Of a DNA stretch of 38,847 nt, positions 1 to 11,100 are shown piece after piece. Source of the stretch: Lobosporangium transversale (lineage: Eukaryota; Mortierellomycota; Mortierellomycetes; Mortierellales; Mortierellaceae). The notes below the pieces were generated by a model. That model was not told the DNA's origin. It made no database searches and worked only from the letters and a program-made list of their open reading frames with translations. The translations under genes were made by a program, and so were the position numbers. The stretch is from positions 1-38,847 of the forward strand of contig NW_019029079.1 of assembly GCF_002105155.1 (NCBI RefSeq), read 5' to 3'. Positions within the stretch are counted from its first letter, which is position 1. Every line of letters starts with the position of its first letter.

Positions 1-651
1 CAAAGTAGTAATATCGATGCTGCTGCTGCAAAGGGGCCCAACAAGTATGCTTATACAGGCCTAAAAAAAGGTGGTGATCAAGATGAGGAAGGAGGGAGCA
101 AGCGCCCAGTCCCTGATAGACCACGCCGTGACGAAGAGATCGAGTCAACCTGGATCCAGTATATCACGCCTGAGGGCAACCAGGGCGAGAAGCAGCTCAG
201 ACACGTTCTCAAGACATTTGATCGATCACAGTACGTCCTTGTTGAGGTGGACTCGCGTGCAAGACCCCCTAAATGCAAACTATTTAGTAAAAAAGAGTTG
301 TATGAAAAGGCCAAAGCAGCCAAGCAAGCAAAGAAGACAAATGAACTTTCGACAAAGGAACTTCAACTCAATTGGGGAACAGATCCACACGATCTGGCCC
401 ACAAACTAGCCAAGTCACGAGCACATTTGGAAAAGGGTCATAGGCTCGAAATCCAGATTAATGGCAAGAGAGGCAAGAGCACTACTCAAGAGGACCGTAA
501 TGCTGTCATGGAGAGAGTCAAAATAGAATTCGAACCGGTATCGAAGTATGTGAGGCAACCTGAGTGGGTCTCTGCAACGACAGTAACCATGCTTTTACAA
601 GGCAACACTAAGAAGAACGACAAGACAAAACCGACGCAGCAACAAATGTAG
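1..651 (+). CDS. Mitochondrial translation initiation factor IF-3 (3' part)
   Basis: The frame is open from base 1 to a TAG at 649-651, giving 216 visible residues; the start, and presumably a mitochondrial targeting sequence, lie outside the window. The order of elements is that of IF-3. The N-domain end has a Val-Leu-Val-Glu-Val segment followed by RPPKCKLFSKKELYE, matching the family pattern LVEV..nakPPVCKimdy. A Lys-rich linker helix follows, then the C-domain start KELQLNWGTDPHDLAHKLAKS, cut here as KELQLNWGTDPHDLAHKL, and an LEKGHRLEIQI strand matching fLekG.kvkv. The family prevents premature joining of ribosomal subunits and helps choose the start codon; in fungi the nuclear copy acts in the mitochondrial matrix. 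It ends 115 bp from the VIP1 stop, tail-to-tail. The assignment rests on motif order and is strong; the missing 5' end cannot be judged. Confidence 0.85.
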   Translation, partial: QSSNIDAAAAKGPNKYAYTGLKKGGDQDEEGGSKRPVPDRPRRDEEIESTWIQYITPEGNQGEKQLRHVLKTFDRSQYVLVEVDSRARPPKCKLFSKKELYEKAKAAKQAKKTNELSTKELQLNWGTDPHDLAHKLAKSRAHLEKGHRLEIQINGKRGKSTTQEDRNAVMERVKIEFEPVSKYVRQPEWVSATTVTMLLQGNTKKNDKTKPTQQQM

Positions 652-766
652 AGTCTTGTATACATATTTTTAAAATACAATATAACAAGATAAAATAAAA
701 AAAATAGAACTGGAGAAAACCAGTGCCTTTTATTATATTATCAAGCTGTTGCTGTTGCCGTGTGTT

Positions 767-3700
767 TTATGGCTCAAAAAACCTTTCCACGAACCCTGGA
801 CGCTCTACTGGTGGAGAACCTATGATCATTAAAGGAGTTTCATCTTCAATTGTATCCTCCTCGCTCTCGTTCACTACTAGCCTGTGCCCTAGCATTCGAC
901 TCTCGCGAATCCGGCGATTGACACTTCTGTACTTTGGGTTCTCTATCTGGGTCTTGTAGTACCGCAATGCGTCGTCAAGAGGGAGATGGTCGGTCAGGTT
1001 GCGGCGCTGCATAACAGAGAGACAGTGTTTTGAGTCCATATGAAGATCTAAAATATTGGGGTTTCCTGCTCCGGGCGAGAATCCGATGCGCAGAGAATAC
1101 TCCGGAGACGAACTGGGGAAGTGTTGATTTTCATCATGGAGAGACGATCCAGTCATTAACCTCGACCCATTACCCGGCATAACAGGGCTACTCCTTTCGT
1201 ACAATTCGAATGTGATTTGTGTCAAGTCTATTTTGGAATACATCTTTATGTGAGTACGATAATTCATCTTGTAGGAAAATAAAGTGAAGCAATTGACCTG
1301 TATCTTTCTACTTACAATCCAACTCTGGGATCTTGCTCTTGCTAAGGCGCGTTGGGATCCCCGACAAATAGACAATGTTGAGTAAGGTATGGACATGGGA
1401 CTCTAAAATAAAAATAAAAAATAAAATAATGTAAAAACACCTAACATCAGTATATGACTTGGTTTGATATGCCAAGCTAATTTGGCGGTGTATTACCTTT
1501 TGTAAAGTAAAGGCGCGTGCATGGCGCCGCATCTGGACGTTTGCATGACTCCAGGTCTTCAACAATTTGTTTGATCAGTGGCATACTAGTCAGTAGCCCA
1601 ATTTCGAGACGATCTTCCTCGCTGATGCCATACTCCAGTGGAGCCACAAAGTCGAAGAGGATCTTGGCTTTGGAGTAAAGGTCCTTGAGAGGTCCCATAC
1701 CACTATCTGACTCTGAATCGATAAAAATTTTCTCTAGGAAGGTCCGGTTGTGCAGTGCATCATATTTTAATGAATCATACAGGTCCGATACCTTCGATGG
1801 ATCAAAGTCATCACGATCTCCATCCGCAAATTCGCCAAAGATCTTTTCCCAACGCTCATAAAACAGTGATGGATCTTCATAGCAGCACCACGATCTTTGA
1901 ATAGAATCGATATCTAAGATCTTGAAATTCCTCCGCATGATCTCTCGAAGTTTCCTCATAGTCACAATGATATCTTGCACAATTTCTCCTGGATCTGTCG
2001 CACCCTTTGGCCATATCTTTGCAATCTTATCTGCATTGTCGGGCTGCAGCAGGTCGTGAAGCTCCTTCTTGACGATATCAGTCTTTTCCTTCGCAGCATT
2101 GCTGTCATCGAGCATCTCTTTTCGAATTAAAAGCATATCTTTTGGAACCTCTCTAATATCAAGGAATCGCTGCGTGAACAACTCAGCAGTAGCACGGACC
2201 CGACGCTCTGAAGAAGTGAAGATCTTGACATCGTCCAAGACTTGCTTGTTCATGATCTGTAGATCTTTGCGGAGATTGTCACCCAAATCTCTGGATTGAT
2301 ACTTAGCAGCATGTGTGAACTAGAAAATGGAAAAAAAGATAGAAGCAAAAACTGTCAATGCACCATGACTACCTCGGAAAGAAAGATATAGCACATGTTT
2401 GTTCTAACAACGCTTTTACCCACCTCCCCTCCCCATTTGACAATAATCTGTAGCTTGACTGACTTGGAGTTGCCTTCTTCATCTTTGGTAATAGTGGGCT
2501 TGACTTGAACTTTGGTGCCTGGTAAATTTGACTTCTTGTCAAGGATATTCTTGAGCAGCATCAACCTACTACTGTCCTCAAGCCCTTCTTCCATTGCCTG
2601 CTCGGCTGCTGCACAGACCAGCTTCAGGTCCTTTGCATTCCGAATGATCACTTCTTCACCTCCACCGTTCAAAAGCTCCCGGAATGGCGCTGAACTGAAT
2701 GTGAACTTCATCTTTTGCTTTGGCGTCCTATCAGCGTGTCTGAAGACAGAAACGAATGCCTTCAGCCGCCACGAATTTTCAGCACTGAGTTCTCTGGGGA
2801 AGACAACTTCGGACAGCTTGCGTTGACGTGCATTACGCAAAAAAACGTCCTGAAGGATTCTAGCGCAATTATTGTAATAGTAATTGTTGCCTTTGACAAA
2901 CGACCATCCGTTGACGTCAATAACATAGGATTTGCCAGACACACGCAAAAGATCGAATCCGCAGACACGTTGTCCAAAGACCTTGCAGATGCTTGCAGCC
3001 ATTGATTTCTCCTCAGGCGTGAGCTGGGCGACATAGCGAATCTCTCTCCCATCAGTATTCCTACGAACATGCCCATCTACCACAGGAGATCTGTAGAGTC
3101 GTTAGTTGGATGGCATGCTCTGATTAACTTCCCGACAACATAAAGTTTTATTTTAAAAATAAACTTACTTTCTAGTCTCTGCATACACAAACTGGTCGCC
3201 AATAGTATAGACTTTGATATCCTCAGCATTGTCAACATCCAAAAACTCCTCATAGATATATGATCCGTCTATTCTAGGCGTATTGAGATCTGGGTCAAAC
3301 TCACTCGATTTGTTGGCGACCTTGATTAATACCGTATGAAAAATGAGACGGCAAATGTTAGAAAGTGTCCTTATGACCATTTAATGCTCTTCACAGTGTA
3401 ACGTATTCAGTTTGCTAGCTATATTACCTTGCGGAAGAGGCGTCTCCCTCCTCCTCCAGCTGAAGAATGATAGTAAACATGAATGTTATGATCTTCACCA
3501 GAGACAGGCTTCTCTACGAAGGGCTTTGTCATGATCTGATCCCCGATCTGTATTGTATCTTGATCAATGATCTTGAACTCTGGCTTTGATCGAGTGCTCG
3601 GAACACTTACGCCTCTTAGTTTCAATTTTTGCAAAACTCTCTCATCCAACGCAGGCCCGCCATCGCGATCCATCGTTAGCCGCTTAGGTGTTTGTACACC

Positions 3701-4181
3701 GATCTGGTCCATAATTTCGAGCACAAGCCTGCGGTCCCAAAGAACTGTTTGCATGTCAACCTCGTTTACACAAAATGGTGTTCTGAGTTTAACATATTCT
3801 ATAGACTTGCGGAGTGGAAAGCCTTTTGAAAAAAACGAAATAAAGAAGTCGCATGCTGGCCATGCTTTGACATCTATATCGGAAAGCGAGAAAACATTTA
3901 GAGACAACTCTTTTTTCTTTCTGGCCATGCTTATCCTATCAAGTCCATTCCCATGTTTTGGACCTATCACATCTGATTCTGCACGCTCAGACCCATACAA
4001 TTCTCATAATCGTTGAGTAACATACCTTCATCAAGGATACATTTGTCGCCGAAGATTATAGCCTCGAAGGGTCCACTGTTTAGCAGACGGTCCAGAATGT
4101 TACGCATGGGCTTTGAACGAGCTTTGTCATCCATTGCACATACACCAATGATGTCTACAATTTCATTCCGCCATCCCATTC

Positions 4182-4213
<32 letters not shown>

Positions 4214-4452
4214 GAAAAGAATCTCCTAAAAAAAAAAAAGAAAAAAAAAGACAGCAAATGTGCAATGCAATTACATTTCTTTCGTGGATGAAATGCACTT
4301 GGAGGGGAAATTGGTGTAAGCGAGCCAAATGAGCTTGGACTGAATGAAGGGATTTCAGTTTCGCCATCGCTGCTGAGCTGAGCTGCTATGGAGCGACCAA
4401 AGGACCTAGGGAGTGTAAACCCGTTAGTTATGGGAATGGGCTGTCCTTCCAT
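767..4452 (-). CDS. VIP1: Inositol hexakisphosphate/diphosphoinositol kinase-phosphatase (VIP1/Asp1/PPIP5K family)
   Basis: Eight exons joined at GT-AG sites: 4452-4275, 4154-4026, 3873-3428, 3320-3169, 3090-2424, 2319-1497, 1402-1316 and 1227-767. They sum to 2943 nt, or 980 aa. All junctions keep frame and rebuild family motifs, for example [15 protein letters not shown] across the last intron. The N-terminal ATP-grasp kinase (about residues 60-375) shows [34 protein letters not shown] and the metal-binding [12 protein letters not shown] near residue 360. The C-terminal histidine-acid-phosphatase-like domain (about 412-880) has RHADRTP at about 419-425 and SHVHTLLN near 800. The family makes and removes the 1-position pyrophosphate of InsP6/InsP7, in phosphate sensing and cytoskeletal signalling. 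Intron 1 (4155-4274) contains two long T-runs on the sense strand. The gene looks intact. Start ATG 4452 is the first Met of the exon-1 frame; exon 1 is poorly conserved, so the exact start is less certain. Confidence 0.93.
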
Positions 4453-5206
4453 TCTATGCTTTCACGAAGCTGAAGTAGAAAATGATTCGATGGTGTAAAT
4501 AAGACAAGTAGTAAAGAAAAGACTAGAGTGGAGACAAGGAGGAACGAGGACAATCAGCAAGCAAGCAAGTAAAATGCAAGGAAGACGAGCTCTCTTTTTA
4601 TGCTTGTCCCTGAGAAAACGAATGAGAGGGCATGATTCTTCCTGGTCGCTACCAAAGATTATGCAACTATAAATTGCAGAGAAACATTGATGAGATCTGC
4701 TGCTGCAAGATGGAGGCTGGTGCCACCTTTGTATGCACCACTGCGATTCAAGCACTGCCCCTATTTTATGCTTTATGTCACTATAAGACTATCTAATAGT
4801 ATCGAATGTGTGGCAAAGGATGTATATTGGTCGCTAGTCGACCAGGCGGTTGACTGTTGGATATGGCAAATCTATATTTTTGATGCTTTTCCAGGAGTTT
4901 GGATTGAGTCAGCAGTTGAGGTTGTTGTAGTACCATGTGTTGCACAAGGCTCACAGCATGCACAGCGTCCTTGGAATGAATAGAAAAAAACGCGACGAAA
5001 CTTACTGATCGTGAAGCACCATCTCGAGTTTCTTTGGATGCGTTTCAATATGGTAGGACAGAAAGATGTTTCAGTTTTTTTTTTACATGTTCGAGCCAAG
5101 CCGCAGTAAATGGATAACACAAATTTCACTCTTCATTTGCACCACACACTCTCTCCTTCTCACCCTTTACTAGTAACAATAAGACAATAACAATATGCTA
5201 TTAACA
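4453..5206. other. Divergent intergenic region between VIP1 and an uncharacterised gene
   Basis: About 750 bp separate the VIP1 start (minus) from the next gene's start (plus), so this must carry both promoters. I see no long convincing ORF. A CT-rich stretch at 5144-5166 lies just before the plus-strand start, as in many fungal 5' UTRs. No single TATA box stands out. Short open frames here have no recognisable motif. Confidence 0.5.
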
Positions 5207-6112
5207 ATGGCTGCAGAAAAGAAGTCACCGGCACGGACAGAGCTTCTCAAAATCATCAAGAAATATCAGAAGCGAGGTAAAAGGGCTAAAAAATCAATTT
5301 TAGGCATTTAAGGCCTATCTCGTTGCTAATATAGGCCTTTTTTTGGGTTCTTTTGGGATAGCCATGGCCCTTGGTCTACGATTTCACACGACACTACCAT
5401 CACTACCAATGCCGCCATCTTCAAGTGATAAAATGTCACCCAAAACAGCAAAGATTGCCACCAGTGAAAAAGCAAACGCAGAATATGTTCTGACTACCTC
5501 ACCAATCTCGGATATCTCTTCGACACGCATGTCATCTAAGTCTGTTTCAACTTCAGTTATGCCACTTTGGCTTCTGCAGGATGCGTTTGCTGACCTTACT
5601 GTTCAACTTGAGCGAGATCCAGAGTTAATACACATGATTACGGCTGAAGATCTCGCTCAGTTGAAGACTTGCTACCAAGCCTTGCTCACGGCAGCCTACT
5701 ATAGCCTTTACATGGCTACGAAAATGTCTTGTAGCTCTGAAGAGAGTTCATGGATAGGTGCAGGTTTAGGCGCAATAAGGACTGGGACTGGGGCTGGGGC
5801 TGGGGTAGGCACAAGAAACAACACATTCATAGAGCGGAATTGGGCTAACGGACGGCTCTACTATGAAGGTATCAAAAAAAAAAAAAAAAAAAAAAAAGAC
5901 TATTCATGGCCATGCACACTAAAAACGAATGATTCAAAATTCATGACCTATGCTTCCATGATTAATTAAATTTAGCGCACTACATCTTCCGACAAGGACT
6001 TGATGAGATAGGGGCGTTTCTGAAAGGAGAACCGAGTACAACGAAGCTTTACATGTCTCTAGAGCAATCTTTCAAGGATTTTAAAGTCGAGAGCGATGCC
6101 CATATTAGATAA
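5207..6112 (+). CDS. Uncharacterised three-exon gene
   Basis: Exons 5207-5276, 5362-5868 and 5976-6112 join at GT-AG sites in matching phases (both introns phase 1) to give 714 nt, 237 aa. ATG 5207 has A at -3 and G at +4; an in-frame ATG at 5195 would add four residues. The N-terminus is basic and helical (RTELLKIIKKYQKR). A Ser/Thr/Pro-rich stretch follows, then a leucine-rich helical region (WLLQDAFADLTVQLERDPE...) and a Gly/Ala/Thr low-complexity piece (GTGAGAGVGTR). A well-ordered C-terminal exon begins HYIFRQGLDEIGAFLKGEPS. No signal peptide or membrane helix is evident. Intron 2 begins with a long A-run right after the donor. The consistent splice phases and the complex last exon argue for a real gene. 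I do not recognise the family and assign no function. Confidence 0.6.
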
Positions 6113-7737
6113 CTGTAATACTTGGCTGGAATGAAAAAAAGGCTTGTACCGATTAACGAGAAGCCCTAATTACTATGGAAACTCTTTATATTTACAAGTC
6201 TTAAAGGAATAGGCTTTTTGGCCTTGTAGCTTTCAAGAGCATACCCATATATTCAGAAGGCAAACAACCTTTTTTTAAATGCAAATTATTAATTTGACTA
6301 CCCCAAATGGCCACAAAATCCAAGACTTATCTGGTTTATCTGGTTAAGGCCACACTCGGTGTTCCATCTACCGGAGTGGACTGTGGCAAGAAAACCCTTT
6401 TTTTTATTTATCTTAATTTTTTTATTTTAAGACTAACGGATAACCACATGGGAAAGGGAAGTGTAGCTTCATGCTTGTTATAAACAACTTTTTGCTGCAT
6501 CCTTATCCAGCAGCTGTTTTGTGATCAAAGTATAGTACCTAATGCCGTGGTATTGCTCCTACCAAAGACCTAATATAGCCGCATAGGCTGTCTTTGCTGG
6601 CCTGTCTACAACCTCATTTCCGACATACCCTGCATGGCTATACACCCATTTTGCTCTAACTTCTTCTTGTGCTTTTTAAGCTTGATCCACTATTGTCCAT
6701 CATTATACACTAGCTGAGTACTGCCTTAGCCGACTTATTAATGTCTGTCGTTGCTGAATCAACGCCCTTGGACTGATCTTCATCTATGAATACATCGGCC
6801 ACTGTAACTCAAGGCTGTTGAGAGTCGTCGCGAGCACACAACAGAGTTTGGCGCGCGCTGGTGATACTTTCATGCTGATCGTCAATAGATAGTGTCTCCT
6901 AAGTCTTGGTCCTGAATGGGCATAGTCACTACAGATACGTCACTGATCATGCTTGTGTGTGGCAGGTAGTGAAGATAAACGATGATATTATTAAGGTATA
7001 GTTAAGAGTGATGTTTATAGGCTGAATGCTACTATAATGTGATACTGTGTTCACATTGATCATAGCCGTCTGGGCGAAGCTGAATGCTCTACTAGTATAG
7101 ATATCCTTGCGTCACTTATCACCCCTACCGCCTTTGTTAGCTGCCTTCATCCTTCAATCCTAGCTCGTCCCTTTTGCTCGCATAGCTGCATTTCTTTCAC
7201 GGACACTTTTACTGCCATTTATCGTCTTAACATCTTTTGAAGCGCCCTCGATGTCCGCTGTTGCTTTACAACCCCTTCTTTGCCACATTCAAGCTCTGCT
7301 CGTTCAGCCTCGGCCCCTAGTTCGCCCACCAATTGATGATGTAGACTATACCGATTCGCAACGCGTTGTTTTACAAATGGTCTTCGATGCTGCGCACGCT
7401 GTTGTAATATATTTTTGACCCTTATATAGTGGCCATAGTCAAATGGTCAAGCTTTAAAATATCTTTGCAGTCCAGCGAGAAATTGTTAGGGCCATAATGG
7501 TACGGCCTACTTGGTCCACTTGGTTCAATATCACCGTTCAACCTCTCTGGATAAACTTGGCCAGAATAAGCAATGGCCAACCTTGTTCTTCAGGAGCTCT
7601 CTGCATTACTTGTTTTCTATGTTCTTTGGAAATGTTATCACTAATGGAAGCCTGCCTCCAGATGGCTCCGCCAATATCCTTCCGGTGAACCTTGGCGCTT
7701 CATGTCAGTGGATCATTTGTATTTCTCTGTTTATACC
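6113..7737. other. Gene-free, decayed repeat sequence
   Basis: No intact long frame. It holds the RNase H relic at 6559-6669. It also holds a short plus-strand frame at 7251-7418 (55 codons, MSAVALQPLLCHIQALL...) whose residues look protein-like (PPIDDVDYTDSQRVVLQMVFDAA) and which ends near a possible splice donor. I cannot assign that frame; it could be a first exon or an eroded element ORF. The rest shows no feature I can support. Confidence 0.4.
6559..6669 (-). pseudogene. RNase H relic of a second, eroded LINE
   Basis: On the minus strand a 36-codon frame ending at a TAG contains KWVYSHAGYVGNEVVDRPAK. This matches the last RNase H motif block (KWV.sH.G..GNe.aD..Ak) carrying the final catalytic Asp. 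Stops lie close on both sides, so it is dead. Its sequence differs from the RNase H of the large LINE next door (KWVKGHAGNRGNIRADQAAK), so it comes from another copy or family. It has the same orientation as that LINE. Confidence 0.6.
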
Positions 7738-8135
7738 TTTTTTTTTTTTTTTGATAACGAGAACCCACAAGGCCATGTAGAGTTTGTTATGATGTCAGCT
7801 CTGCAAATGGTGTGCCCCATTGCTGGGATGGCAGATAAAGCGGTATCTAATAATCGACCGAAGCCGCAACTTTGTACTGCTACAGTAACAGTACGACATC
7901 TTGTTCATAAACCACGTCAGCATTGAGTAGACTTCCTTGGTGCTCTGGAGATCTGCGGCATGGCTCTACCCTACTTAACCTGCTGTGTATGAAGGTCACC
8001 CTTTAGCCGCAGTCCTCAATTATCAAAGATTTACAACTTCCAGGCGCTCTATCACCGCCAATTCCACCTGCTGTCGGCAGCTTGCCGCCATCTGCTGATC
8101 TGCATCGTCTTCACGCCTGCTGCTCATTGTTATCC

Positions 8136-11100
8136 TTAGTGAAAGCCAAAGAATTCATCTCTGCTACGTCTGTGGCTTCTAATGCAGTCGCGTCCCCTGG
8201 CGTGTTTGCTCGCAGAGGTGATGGCATTGTCTCTTTCCCAGTTGACGGTGACTTTGCAGCGTCTGTTCCAGATTTCAGTCCTGCCGAGTTCCTCGATTGA
8301 CTTGACAAAGCGGCAAACAATGTACCTTGAGATCGATGCTGTGGTTCTGAAGATCGTCTTCCATTTTTGTATCAGCTCCTTCGGCACCAAACCGTGGTAC
8401 AAGTCTTGGACAGTCCAGTGGGCATCCTCACCCTCGTTCCTCCGCCCCATATCCACATCTTCCTCACCAAACAGAGCGCTTGCATGTCGAATCTCTCTGA
8501 CGCCCTTGAACATCGCTTCCAAAGAGCCCCAAATCACGTTGTCGGCTACAGGTGTAAACGAGGGACCTCCTTTATTCAGGTTTGGCTCCTGTGTTTTCCC
8601 TTGTTTGTCTTCCCAGAGCTTCTTCTCCTTCACTAATGCTCTTTTGCCATCCTTCGTGATGAGTTCTATGGCCTGCTTCCAACCTTTCAATTGCTCGTCC
8701 AGTGTCATGGGACATTGCCAGAGGTGTTCTATGTCCTCCTGCTCCTGTTCACACATCCTGCAGATGTCAGTCTCATACAGGTCCGGTCACCACTGCCTCA
8801 TATAAGTGAGTGTAGGAAGCATACCATGGACCTTCTTTATTCTGTGCGCTCTCTTGTGACAATCTGCTGGGCTGGTGAAGAGGCCTCTAGGCGTGTTGCC
8901 ATCGTGAAGAATATGCAGGCTTGCTTTCCATTCTACTTCTCGCCAGTCTGTGTTGTATATTTCAATATACAAGATAATAACGGCCCAGCTATAAGGTTAA
9001 GAAAAATACTAAAAACACACTAGGAACACACTAGGGGAATTCCCAAAATTAATACGCTAAGAAAAATATAATAATAATAATAACGCGTCACTAGAGACGC
9101 GACAAAACACGACATGGTTCCTGAATAATCCCATGTCGCTTCTAGATAGATATGTAGTTACTTGGTACGAGTCTCTCTACCAGAAAATGAATAAATACCC
9201 CATGGATGTGGTGTGTGGACCCACATCTTATTCTCACTTATCTTAGCTTCTGATAACTACTGTCTAAATATTTTTCAGTCTGCAATATAATTCCTGACTC
9301 TGTTCTGAGACGCCCACAAGTAATGTGTTCTCACTGCTGATTGGAGTTTTAGCAGGTGTCTAAGATCATCCTCCACCACCTCGTTCTCGAAAATAGCGTG
9401 GCAGCGCAGATCGTTGTGTTCCAGTCCTTTGATTGTCCACATTTCGCTAAAATGAGCATCTTTGGCGGCTTGGTCTGCCCTTATATTGCCTCTATTCCCA
9501 GCATGGCCCTTGACCCATTTCACAGTTACCTTCCCGCCCTGCTTAAAGAGCGCTCTCGAAATAGCTGCCCACCACACTGCGTACTTGGATCGCAATCGCT
9601 GCCGTTCAGTGCTTGCTTCTCGCTTTTGAGCAAGGTCCTTGAACTGAACCACTACCGCCATGTTGTCTATGTAGACAGTCGTTGGAACGTTACGGGGACT
9701 GACTAGAATGGCTGCGTACAGTCCTACTAGCTCTGCCTTGGTGGATGAAGCATACCCATCGACTCTACCTGAAACTACATTTGAGAAGCTTTCTGGGCCT
9801 ATCTGAGCCACCACCCCGAAAGCCATCCGCGCCGCCCTTCTTCCTGCCTCTTCAAGGGACCCATCGGAGTAAAGTGTTAGCTGACTCATCGTTGATAGTT
9901 TCTCTCTTTGACGCAGTATATTGTCCATGTCAACCTGTGGGATCTCTACACCTAGGCACTCAGAGGAGCCAAACCACCGATGATGACCCTCTGGGATTTT
10001 ATTATTCCTTGTTCTTGAGGAGTCCATCTCTTCTTGCGCTTTCGTCCTGAGCCTCCTATCGAGAGCTTGTTCGTCGAGTTCATGGCGTCCACGTATCTTG
10101 TTTCGCTCTTGTGCTCTACGTCTTGCTCGGTTGAAAGCCGCTCGTCGTCGCTGTTCTCTTCTTCCTTGTTCATCGAGCCTTTGAAACCTAGCCTGTAACC
10201 GTAGGCGTTCTTGACGGCGAGCTCTTTCGATAGCCTTCGAGTGTGCGGCTTCTTGCTTGGCTTGCACCCACTGTTCACGTCGCCACACTCTCCTCCTCTC
10301 CGCCTCTTCTTTTTTCCTCTCTTGCTCTATTTTTCTTAGCAACCATTGCTCCCTCTTCCCTCTTTCCAAACGGTCGCGAAATTGTAACATTTTCCTTCCT
10401 TGAGGATCTTTCCACAGCCTATGCCTCTCGTTAGCTTCGCGCTCTTTTTCTCTCAAACGCTCTCTTTTTTCAAAATTTTCTCGCAAGTATTCTTTTTGGA
10501 GTTCGCGATCAGACTCAGTGTATCCTTCATACTCCTGCATACCCTCTTGTATGTAACACTGTGCTCTTCTTTCTCTTTCCTCCCGCTGTTCTACACTTAG
10601 GGGATCAAGTGGCTCTCTGGGGTCTTCCACGTCACTGAGGTAACTTATATATCCAACTTCATCATCCTCATCACCCTCAGTGGGCTGCCCCTCCAACATA
10701 TTGTCTTCTGTGAGTAGTTCATCTGCTCTCTCATTGTTTTCAGCCTCATTTAGCTGTTGGAGCTCCCTTAAATCTCTCTCTTCCTCTTCGTCTAGTCTCT
10801 GAAGAATGTTCTTTTTGTCTCTACACCATACTTCGATAAAGTTGTGTGTGTAAAGGGACTCATGAAGGGCATTTTGAACATTGTGGAACCATGCTGGAGA
10901 TGCCTTTGGGTCTCTCCTTTTCGTACGTACCTCATTCCAGGATTTGAGTGACGAATCCTCGTCTAGAGTTTGCTCAGCATAATATATTCCTCTTGCTGCT
11001 AATTCCCGCACAGGCTGGTCATCCACAATGCCATGAAGCATGTCTGCTATATTGAGAGCATTTCCAGGGAGCCCAAAATCGTTTGCTAGTTGCAAGTCAA

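Noticed and set aside
7497-7926. Overlapping short plus-strand ORFs near the possible LINE 3' end
   Set aside because: They overlap in different frames, cross the T-run at 7738-7752 and show no motif.
8082-8805. Plus-strand frames of 70-207 codons at 8082-8805
   Set aside because: They are antisense shadows of the LINE C-terminal region, which carries the recognisable CCHC motif on the minus strand.
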